This document shows, piece by piece, positions 1 through 10,300 of a stretch of 22,647 nucleotides of DNA (position 1 is its first letter; the number at the start of each line of letters is the position of its first letter). The DNA is from Didymodactylos carnosus (Eukaryota > Rotifera > Eurotatoria > Philodinida > Philodinidae), in assembly GCA_905250885.1 (NCBI GenBank), contig CAJNOQ010002791.1:1-22647 (forward strand), in the 5' to 3' direction. The position numbers and the translations under genes were made by a program. The notes below the pieces were generated by a model, which saw only the letters and a program-made list of their open reading frames with translations, searched no databases and was not told the origin of the DNA.

Positions 1-24
1 GAAAACCGGGTCTTAAAGGGCCCT

Positions 25-155
25 CCGCCCAAATCCTTTTAGCCTTTTTGCCTACTCGAGGTCCTCTATCGAATGATGTATGAACGAACGAAATCGGAGC
101 CGGACACCTGGGGCGGTTCCCTCGTAAGCGTTGTTTTCTCATAAAATAAAAAGGA
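25..155 (+). repeat. Diverged interspersed repeat, copy 1
   Basis: This stretch is related to 20050-20165 in the same orientation. Shared blocks include CCCAAATCCTTTTAG followed by a CTTTTT tract, then a block containing GGACA(C/T)CT, GG(T)(T/A)CCCTC and (G/A)TAAG in the same order and spacing. Translated, both copies carry a similar short peptide (NPF-x-LF, then G-x-GHL-x-R-(F/Y)-P-x-K), but copy 1 has stops and frame changes. I do not recognise the family. It is either an old transposable element or a fragment of a repeated gene. Confidence 0.5.
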
Positions 156-419
156 ATGACTATTTTGACAGTTTCTTTATGCAAAAAAAGCTTTCTACTG
201 AAAAACATCCCACCACCCTCACCAAAACAATCGAAAACACTAGTCCTTACAATACAGTGTACTTGTACCGATCAGTAATATGCACTCTCTGAATATCAAG
301 GCTGGTGATTATTAATCCTTAATATACTGAGATTGTGACGGCTCTGAAAATGCGCTGCGTTACCACAATGGGTAGAATTCGATAGAATCATAACAGCCAC
401 TCAAACCTTGAATTTCTAC

Positions 420-798
420 CAGCGGCGTATCCAAGGGGAGGCAAATGGGCAATTGCGCATTTCCTTTGGAGATTTACCCATTGAAATTTTACTTGGGAGA
501 TATACGCATGAAGTTTTTTTCGTATAATGTTTAGTAAAATATGTGTAAGAGTATGGATAGACAGAATTATTTGTTTATTTTTGAATTAGATAGTAAATGT
601 ATTTGAGTTTGTAGATAGTAAAAATTTGAGTTTTATGCATATCTTTGATTAAAAAAACCTCATTTCATTTTTTTTGTGTTCTTTTTGGATCACAAATGTT
701 TTGGCCCACCAACAAAAACCTTGCCCATTTTGCCCGTCGTTTTTTTCCGACACAATAGAAGTTTGCCCATTGGTCTAGAAATCCTGATTACGCCGCTG
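420..798. mobile_element. hAT-like miniature inverted-repeat element (379 bp)
   Basis: The element begins CAGCGGCGTA and ends TACGCCGCTG. It is flanked by atttctac (412-419) and attgctac (799-806), an 8-bp direct repeat with one mismatch. Terminal CAG...CTG repeats and 8-bp target duplications are the established signature of hAT-superfamily transposons. Inside, the motif TGCCCAT/ATGGGCA recurs on both sides as subterminal inverted copies. There is no reading frame for a transposase, so it would be non-autonomous and would need an element elsewhere in the genome to move. The mismatch in the duplication suggests an old insertion. Confidence 0.75.
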
Positions 799-1073
799 AT
801 TGCTACGTACCAAATACGTTGTTCTCAAAGACGACAGTCAATAGCATGAACATTATTCAGAGTACGTTGTTTAGAGCTTTCTTAGCGGCATCTTAGTAGC
901 TTCCTACTTTAAAAAGTATACAGTTGGGACAGATCTGAACCGGGACCGCAGTTTCTTCAAACAGTTAAGGATCAACTAAGACTGCCTGAGAAGAAAAGTT
1001 TTTATCTAGTATTTATCTCACTCAGTCAGAGTTATTATTTTCAGTTCCGAATTATTATTAATCAGTCAGAGTT

Positions 1074-1107
1074 ATCAGTCTTAACAAATTTATTTGTTAA
1101 GACTGAT
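1074..1107. repeat. Hairpin with 15-bp perfect arms
   Basis: The arms 1074-1088 and 1093-1107 are exact reverse complements (ATCAGTCTTAACAAA) around a 4-base loop. It lies just left of the 1142-1289 foldback, and both carry GTCTTA/TAAGAC-type motifs, so it may be part of the same decayed element. No RNA gene is evident. Confidence 0.6.
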
Positions 1108-1141
1108 TAAAACAGGCTGTACACACTCTAAAAAAAATATG

Positions 1142-1289
1142 TCTTAAAATAAGATCCCATAAGTCGATTGACGATTAGACACGTGCTTAGGTCTCAATAT
1201 AAATCTTATGATCAGTCTTATCGTTATCCGTCTTTGAGACCTATGTATAGATCTAATTGTCAACTGAATTATGGGGTCTTATTTTAAGA
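1142..1289. repeat. Foldback element with ~55-bp arms
   Basis: The left arm 1142-1196 and the right arm 1235-1289 are inverted copies at roughly 80% identity. Both outer ends read TCTTAAAATAAGA(T/C)CCCATAA and both inner ends read TAGGTCTCA. A spacer of about 38 bp separates them. The size and structure suit a degenerate miniature inverted-repeat element. I found no clear target-site duplication, and the surrounding 1.0-1.7 kb has further AATAAGA-like words, so the true element may be longer. Confidence 0.55.
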
Positions 1290-1299
1290 TCGATAAATT

Positions 1300-4270
1300 T
1301 ATCTGTCTTATTTTTCATAGTAGTTCGAATGTTAAGTTAACCTCATCACAGTGAGTCAGTAATTTCAATGTAGCTGTTGTTAATATTTAATAAGAGAAAC
1401 AGGATAACTTTCTAAGTGTATGTCATTAAATCATCTGTTCTCTATATATAAGTAGTCATTGAGAAACAAAAGAAGTAAGTGATTTCTCGTACTTCAGACG
1501 ACAAAAATAAGATCTTTTTCTTGGGTCTTAGAAATAAAACGGACAGGTTATTTGCCTTGAAATAAGACGATAAGAAAAAAAGTTAGACCAATACAGGAGT
1601 AAGGCGGATTTTTCTTTAAAGTGCACATTAGCGTTGTTGACTGGAAGAGAATAATTAACCGTAATGAAAATTTAAGTATACAGTACTGACTATATGAGTT
1701 GGACCAGATCGATATTTCAAGGTTATCAATCAAACGTAACAAGATCTGCGAATCAACAAAATATGACTTATTAACTTGAGATTTTCGAGGTGCGATTAGC
1801 CATTTTCTGTAATCAAATAGAAATCACATACATCTGGTTTTTTCAAGTAGATATAAAACTTATGACACACATTTATTAATTTGAATACTTTTGAGAGCAC
1901 CGAATTTTATGTCAACACTACAAGCAGGTGCCCTTAATTTGCCGATGAATATCAGTGACTGAATCATTTATAAATCCAAAATTGTTATCAAAATAGAAAG
2001 GCAAATCTACTAAATTTTTCTAGCAAATTTGGACTATCGTTTCCATTGTGTTTAAAGTTAAAAGTATAAAATTTGCTTTTGCATATTAGCAATAGAAAGA
2101 AATTCAAAAAAATTTTTTTTTTTAAAGCATTTTTTAGGTTAGGATCTAGAGCCATTCAAAACTTTTCGTCCTATCTGAGAAAAATGTACTCTATTAAGAA
2201 ACAGTAACGTCAGTATCGCTACCGAGAAATTACACTTTACATTAATTGATTCAACGACTTATAGAAAAATGTTTATAACTCTCTACGGATCAGTCACACG
2301 CAGCTTCAAGTCTTATTCTGAGAGAAGTTTGCTCTAAACATTTTGATATTTTTTAAAAAATGAACATGTATTTGGTTCACAACAGTACCCTCTTTCGAAA
2401 TTCTGTGTCTTAGAGCTTCTAGGAAACTTTTCAAAAGTGTCTGTGCGATTGAAAGTGACACAAACTCATGGTGACTATATAGATTCTCGTTAAAAAATGA
2501 CATTTCTTTAAGAGGGGTGAGGATGGTCTCATCATCGCTTTGATAAACATTTGCCTGGAATAACAAATGTACAAAGTACTTTTCTTGAAAAGCTTTTGTC
2601 AATTAAAAAAGCATATTTTTATCTGACGTCAAAGAAAAAGAATAAGGACGTTGTTGTGCCTTATCACATCTGGTGTAACGATATCAAATAGAAATGGGAC
2701 ATGTGTGTTTAGCAAAAATGAAAAAAGAAGAAAAAGGGGGCAAAAATCAAAACACAACTTGAAATTCTATTTATCTGGAATAGAAAAGTACACATACGTT
2801 TCTTCACCTTTCTCATAAAATACAAGTACTATTATTTATCAGATGTCTGATATTTTAGTAATAGTTTTCTAATTGGAATAAATCAACAACACAAGATTCT
2901 TTCAACTGTTACCTGTATGATAGCAACAGCAGCAATCGTATTCTTCTTTTCAGGTATGATTAATCATACAGTTATTCTGCGGGGTACGTTATCACTTTTG
3001 CGGTCAGGATAACTGTATAACTGCATTAATGGAACGATAACGCGTTAAACAATACCAGAAAATTCTGACATATTTAGAAGAATGGTCTAATCAATAACTC
3101 AAAACATTCTTATGAAAGAGTACTACATTTCAAGTGACGCTCTTCAAACGGTGAGCTTGAACGTAGTTTGAAAATGATTTAAGTATACCGTTTTCTTAAA
3201 TACGTCAAAGTGTTCTGGCATCCTTAAACTTAATATCCACTATTAAGATACCTTATGCATGGTTTCTTTAGATACTGTTGTAGACCCAAAAAAGAGTGAA
3301 AACACTCAAATCCAATATATAGTTCGTTTTAAACTTCGTTAAGTTTCAAAAAAAATTTTTCGGTGAAAGATTCAGAATGTGTGCTTGATTTAAGCTTAAA
3401 TCTTCCAGAGTACAAACGAATATAAACCCAATATAGTATTCCATAACTTAAACTATCGAAAACCATAAAATCAGTTTATGCTAATATGGGCTCGAACTTA
3501 GGTTTGATGTAAATTGAGCTTAGAATTATCTCATTACTGTAAATTTTAGCAGCATTTAAAAAATTAACAGTACTGTTTCAGAAAATTGCACTTTTTTTAT
3601 TGAGATCCTCTAACCCAATAAGGTTACAGCCAAATAAAAGATTCGTATATCATTCGATAAATAAAAAAACAAGAATATAAACACATACGTCATTTTTAAT
3701 TTGTCCAGCAGTAAAGTTTACACACTAATTTAGTGCTTCTGTATGAGTCGGTAGATTCGAAAAGTCAAAGATGAAAAATAGAGTCAATCAAAACATGAAA
3801 ATTAACTCGATAATGATTAGAAGACCTTATTGTGTAGGAGAAATCATTGTGTCTACAATACGATAAGATCCCTATTTCAATCCAATGTTAACAAAAATAT
3901 TCTGTTTTATTGACATTGTATTTTACTTGGAAGAAAAAACTAATCATACCATGTAGCGTATATTTTCGTTTTATGAATAAATTTTGTTTTAGCTCGTAAA
4001 ATGTTGAGACCTGATCATGCGTCTTTAGTAAAATTTTTTTATTCTGTCAGTTAGATATTCAGGCACAGTATGATTCATTAAAATATATTTAGTAATTCTG
4101 CTTAGATATGGAATTTACTTCGTACAAATTCTGATTCTTAATATAATCTTTTCAATTTCAATTGAAGAAGATATGAGTAAACTGTCGTGGGAGTGACTAC
4201 GTACTATTGAAACAATGAATGGTAAAAATAGACACTTTAACAAAATTATTATCGTATTTTTTTAATTTAG
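1300..4270. other. AT-rich region without a confident gene
   Basis: Apart from the frame at 2306-2602, I see only low-complexity A/T-rich DNA and small palindromes. These include GATTTAAGCTTAAATC at 3387-3402, and an imperfect inverted repeat around 2966-3017 whose arms both read ATACAGTTAT(T/C)CTG. The rightmost part presumably contains the RASEF promoter. A pyrimidine-rich acceptor-like string (TTTTTTTAATTTAG, ending at 4270) precedes the start codon by 43 bp and could be the 3' end of a 5'-UTR intron or a trans-splice acceptor. Confidence 0.4.
2306..2602 (-). CDS. Unrecognised 98-codon reading frame
   Basis: This is an ATG-started open frame with a mixed, protein-like composition (for example EFVSLSIAQTLLKSFLEALR, an amphipathic helix-like run) instead of the poly-Lys/Asn/Phe of random AT-rich DNA. 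I do not recognise the product. It has no signal peptide or membrane span. A splice-acceptor-like string TTATTCCAG lies within its first codons, so it could be an internal exon instead of a complete small gene. A palindromic TGACGTCA (2624-2631) sits about 20 bp upstream of the ATG. It could equally be a chance frame or a transposon remnant. Confidence 0.2.
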   Translation of the reverse strand: MTKAFQEKYFVHLLFQANVYQSDDETILTPLKEMSFFNENLYSHHEFVSLSIAQTLLKSFLEALRHRISKEGTVVNQIHVHFLKNIKMFRANFSQNKT

Positions 4271-4313
4271 TCTATATGGTTGACTAGTTCTTCTCAATTA
4301 GCGACAATTAGAT

Positions 4314-7300
4314 ATGGCTGTTAATGCTGGAAGTCGCAATAACAAAAACAATCGTGGTGATTTAACGAGTCAATCATTCATTGAACACGTTAGTGAAGCT
4401 ACTGGCGAAGACGAAGACAAAGAATGGCAAAGTGGAGATATTAATCAAATATTTAATACTTGTGATTTAGATGGATGTGGTTATTTAGATAAAGATAAGC
4501 TACAGTGTATTTGTCCACATTTAAATTCGGATGAAATTGATGCCATATTTAATGATTTAGACACGAATAAAGATAATAAAATTAGTCTGTCAGAATTCTC
4601 TTCTGGTTTCAAATCACTTTTAAGCGAATTTGTCAATAATGAACCTCCAGTAGAAATGTCACATTTGAATTATAAACAATCGCCATCATCTCCATCTATG
4701 ATAAACGACTATTCAGAAAATTTATTTTCCAGTGATAAACACGATGCACATTCACAAATCAACGAAGTGTTTGGCAATTTAACTTGGTACGTGTTACTTC
4801 ATCTAATTAGCAACATTTTGAGAATAAAAGTTCTTTTCAAGGAGAAAGGTAAAAATTTTCCTTTGTAAACAAGCTTTTTTCTATCAGAAACACAACGGAT
4901 GGTCGAGAGGATATTGCCCGGTTTTATGATGAGTTTTTTCCCAAGTTAAAGCTTCTCAAAGAATTACGTTGTTGTACCAAAAGATAAGACATTTTGTGTA
5001 GATATTATCCTTGTATTCTTTTCAAAATAAGTATTTATCCATTTTTTGAAGCAATAGAAGTACTAGAAGCCCTAAAAAGTTAAATTACTCAGTGTATGGT
5101 TAAATTGAAATATAACTTTTAGTTGTCCGGTAGTTTCGTTGCGCGATTCAAATACGGCGCTAAAAAGTAGGTTAAATTTCAAATTTTTCTATGGCAAAAC
5201 GAAATTTTCAAACAGTATGTTCTGATAATGAAAATCACCTAAAATATACCCCTTTTACTAGCTATTCTTACGTTACATCATCCACGAAAGCATTTTAATT
5301 TCAGCAATTATGATCAAAATGACTTAGTCTCCGACAAGAACAGTATTTTCTAGAGTGTAAATTGTGCATCTTTTAGTATACAAAAAAATAATTTGTCCTA
5401 GTCATACTTTTGAGAAGCGCTTCAACAAAAGTGCCATTACATTGATCAGGGGTATCTCCTCTCATACTTCGACTTTTATAAACAAATGCAAACAAGTATG
5501 TGAAAATAAATACACTACTAGATACACGGAAAATTTTTCTATTTTTTATCACTAAAGCCATTTTCGAACTAAACTGTAACTCGACCGTACACGAATATCA
5601 TAATTAAAACTTTAACAGCGTTTTTTATGTTTAAGAAAACAAGGTTATAAAGTTAAATGATATTCTTTCGTTTTTCATTAAATTCTTAATCTCAAATATC
5701 ATTCAGGTATTACACAAATCCCCATATGGATCAAAAATATGCAAAAAGTCATTTAAAGAACATTGTTTCTACTATCACATACCCGTTTTTGTTCAAAACA
5801 GACTTCATTAGTATAGACCTTCCATAGTTAGATAACAAAAAAGTCTTGAAAAACTCATTTGTGAAATATTATCTAGATATCCCTCAGATTTATATGTTTT
5901 TGATCTAAAAATAATTAAATTAATTGCATAAAACGTGCTATCCTTACATATCCTTTTCTTTGCGGCACATTGTAACGAGACTCTTTTCTTCTTTATTCTG
6001 TCATTTGTTATTATTGATCGAGGTAGAGTATGTATCGTTGCTAACAGGCAAGGTGTTGTAGTCAAACACCAATAAAGTGGAAGACCATCACTTATGTAGG
6101 AAAAAAATGTAAATGACTCAATGAATGCCCACTACGAATAAAAATTCATCAAGTCACAGTAAACTTTCTTTTTCTTTTCTTTCTTCGTTTCGTTGTGTTG
6201 TACATGTCATAATTTACCTGTGAAAAGAGACTCTTTTGACAATAATATATGATGATAATCACTATAGTATATATGATATATTTACATTTAGTTTATATAA
6301 TCTGTTTGTCCACAAGATGAAGTGATAGACTAGTTTTCTTTTCCTAGTTTCTATTTTGGACGGTCAATTCTTTCTCTTGTATACATTTTAGTAGAATACA
6401 TGTATATATCTTTTGAAAAATTAACATTCGATTTGTCAAATATATTTTAATACAGTAATCAAAAGTACAAATAAGTAGAAAAGAAGAAAACAGTTTATTT
6501 TTTTTTCACACATTTCTTGTATTACGTGTAAAAGACAGTAATTGAAGTGATAATAACTGTAACTATTGTGGTACAATTATCGATCGATGACATGGATGGA
6601 ATTGAAACGGCCATATTTTCAAAGTAAGTACAATACATTTTAGTATGTACGCATTTGACGTTAGTAGAAGACGAATCGTGCATGTGTAATTTATGATTAA
6701 CAGGGAAAGAGAAAAAGTATTTTGTCTGACTAAAAAGCATAATCGTCGCGTCGACAGATGTTCATCTATATTTTGGGCTATAATTTATTTACGATATTCT
6801 CATTGATATCGTTGACTTTTAGAATCGTAAAAATTCGTGAAGAATAATCAATGATAAAACTACTTTATAATGTCACTAGAAGAAGTAAAATGAAAAATTT
6901 TGTTAAGATTTTTTCCTCGAATAGTATTTTCTCAGAAGGTATACTTATAACAAATCTCATATTTTATGTATTTATTCGCGATTTTGTACTGTAAGCCTTG
7001 GAGTTGATTTTCTTATCATCAGTTATTCTTGTCATTAAATGCAAGAAGAAGACACCTTGATATTTCCTGTAGTTCCTCAGTAAGTTCAGTTGAAAACATA
7101 GTTAAGAATCTGTCTTTGTCTTTATATTTGTTATAAGACTATCTCCATAATGAAAATAGGTAAGCATTCTATTTCTAATTATTTATAACACCTTTAGTTT
7201 GATGTTTATAACGGAAGAATATTCATTCTTTTTTCCTTGAGCTTATTAACAAATTTGATGATTACAAAATTGTTAAAATTACACACATATAGAGTCAACT

Positions 7301-10300
7301 GGCATAACATAGGCATACTCACACAGTCATTTATTTATAAATACACTCACAAAATGCAATCAAGTGAAATAAATAACTTTTACTCACACATAATATGTTT
7401 AGTGATTATGGTGTCCAAAATAACGCAAATATTATTCTATAAGTTTCTTTTTGATAAAAATAAGAAGAAAAAAAAAATGGTATCGAAGAAAATCTGTGCA
7501 AAAGACCCATTGTAAAGAGTATGACAGAAGAAAAAAAATAAAATTCTATTGTGAAGAGTATGTATTCTGTAACGTTTTTATCTGATATAGATTCACTGTG
7601 AGAAAAAGGGAGAATTCAATTTTTGTACCTCTTGAAAGTTTAACAATATAAATGGATGTAGATGATACCGTCAGGAGGTTCAATTAATGCTTATCTAAGG
7701 CAACGTCAGTTGTCAATACAAACAATTGATTTTGATTCGTAAGTTACTTCTTCCACGTTCTAAAGGATAGATAACAGTTTGTCTGTAATGTAAGTGTTTT
7801 TCGAAACAGATGGTCATTATTGATTTTATCTCAGTCTATTTTTTTTGTTCTATTACTAAGAGTGGTAAACTAAAGAAATTATTATGGTAATTTCTTCCGG
7901 TTTCAGCTCTTCTTTGGAAAATTCGAGTAAAAATAAAGTATACTAGATTTGAGCTGTTGATGTAGTAAGTGTTTAATATTCAGTTTATAAAGAAATTACA
8001 TTTAATAAATTGAACGTTATGTAAGAGAATGATAGCATAATATTTCAAGATCTCAAAGTTCGACTCCATAAAAATTTGCAGTGGGAGATTCGAGTTAGAA
8101 TGAAAAAAATTAAATTATGAACAATACCAAGATAGGTAGTTTGAGTTATATAATTTTTCTATTTTAGCCAAGAACAAGTATACGAATTTTATGAAACACT
8201 TCGAAATGGCAATTCTACTGAATCTGTTGAACAATTTCAAAATATTCTTGAAGTATTTGTACGTGACATATTAAAATATCGAAAAGAAATTAAACGGCTT
8301 GAAGATGCATATAAACGGTAAGAACAAAATCTTTTCAACTCCACTTGCTAAAGATTCACGTACAATTTAGTGATAAAGAGAGCAATGATAAATATTTGAA
8401 ACGTTTTGAAGAAGATTATGAACGAGAAATGCGTCTATTGGAAGAAAAAACCAGAAAGGAGGTAAAAACTTAAGCGACTTTTCTCATTACAACAAACCTG
8501 ATATAGTAAACTTCTCTATTCTATGTAGCTGTGGAACTTTCTAAAGTGCGTACAATAGTGAGGCAGTTACTTTAGAGAAATTCTCTATTTTTTTCTACTA
8601 TTTTTGTTGGACACAAAGATCCACATAGACCTGATTAGAAAATATTTAAGAGCAGCTGAATCGAATTGAGTCAAGCCGAAAAGTATTTCATTGTGCAGAG
8701 CGAAGAATTTTTGGTACCTTAACAGAAGAAGCTGTCTAATCCAGTTAGTAGCACTTTATGAAGCATTATTACACTGTGAAAAACGAGGTAAAAAATACAC
8801 TTTAGATGCCTCAATCGCAATCTCATTTTTGATCAGTAAGAAAGTATTTCCATGTAAAAGACGCGTCATGATGCCCTTCGAAGGCGGCTGAATTCTAGTT
8901 GTATGCACTCACGGTGCATCGGATAACATTGTGGCTGCTTAGCCAATGTATTTTGGATGTACCCTAAAAATTTCACAACCTAATCCTAACCTAAACATTG
9001 AAAAAAAAAAATAGAACAACTTATAATCTAACCTAGCCTATAACTTTTGCAACCTAATCCTAACCTAACCTATAGGTTAGGTTAGGATCAACCTGCAGGG
9101 CTCTGGTCGGGATGTCCTATAAAAGCGGGCTATGACTAAAAACATACAAAAAAGGGATTAATAGTTCTATCTGAAATGAACAAAGAGGGTAAAAAGAATG
9201 TTAGTTTCTCTTCTTCGATATGAAAAGGAGTCAATTGTTTGTTAGTTATGGAGCTTTTAACTTCTAGATATATCTCGGTATATGTGCGAATGGACAAACT
9301 ATCGTTTTCGGTTCTATATAAATTTGATTTATTTATGTATTTGATCTGAACGAATTTAACTTAACTAAACAAACAGCAACAGATTAGGAATAAGATATAT
9401 ACTAAGCTGAGTAGAATAAGCTAAGAGAAAATATTTAGACAGACGATGCGAAATTTCTACTGGAGTAGAGATAAAAAAACGAAGCAGACTTTCTTCTATA
9501 GTAAGAGATAGATGTTGCTAAAAATCATCAAATTTTGAAAACACAGAAGTAATCATCTGTGAATAATAAAACTTGCAGAACATAGATAACCTATCATGGA
9601 GAACTGATAAGAAATAGTTTTAGACCCCCAAGAACCCATGGTTCCCAGAAAATACTTTAGATTTATGTTTGATTAGGAGCTGTTTACATCAAACCGGCGT
9701 TTATGCCAATATAAGTTAGGGGATCGATCGAAACACATGAGCGTTACCTTGTAGGTTTGTAGCAAACAAATCTGGTTTATTCTGTTGACTAAAAATTGCC
9801 ATTACCGTCTATTCAAGAGTATGATAGTCACTATAGCATGGCAGGGCAGAAGAAACAATGTTGATAGGGTACTTTTTCTCTCTATTTCTTTTGCTAGAGA
9901 TATCATGGCTAGGCACTAGGATGACTCGATGTCTAGCAAAGAACCTCTACACATTTCGATGTATTAAATGTGACTACATGATTTGTCTGTGCCTGTATTA
10001 TGGGTGATTAAGGGTCTTGACTGTAATTAGCGCATTGTGCGATTTTGAGGTATTAGCGATGTCTATTAAATGCTAATAAATAATACCTAATACCTAGAAA
10101 TAATACCTAATCTGTTTTTTTCAAAAAAAGCCGCTACCTAAAGGTGTTTTACAGTAAAAAGATAAGAAAATGCACCTAACGTCCCTTCAAAACGCACTGT
10201 GGACGCATTTTGAAGCCAGTCCAGAATGATATGTATCCCTGGTCGGACACATATTTCACACAACAAGACCATTCTTCTATTCTTTAATCTTAGTTTCTAA

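Noticed and set aside
3480-3560. tRNA-like GTTCGA box on the minus strand
   Set aside because: The box departs from the consensus, and I could find no A box or pairing acceptor stem around it.
4787-4868. Extension of the first RASEF exon to the stop at 4866-4868, giving a 184-residue EF-hand-only protein
   Set aside because: The extension has no family similarity, and a strong donor (GTACGT) at 4787 joins in phase to the coiled-coil exon. Intron retention remains possible.
7237-7515. 92-codon frame in RASEF intron 1
   Set aside because: The composition is Lys/Ile/Asn-rich with a poly-Lys tail, typical of random AT-rich sequence.
8040-8110. AGTTCGACTCC resembling a tRNA B box
   Set aside because: No cloverleaf stems or A box at the expected distance.
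8691-8891. 66-codon frame in RASEF intron 3 as a transposase fragment
   Set aside because: No motif of any transposase or retroelement protein is visible; length is within chance for this composition.
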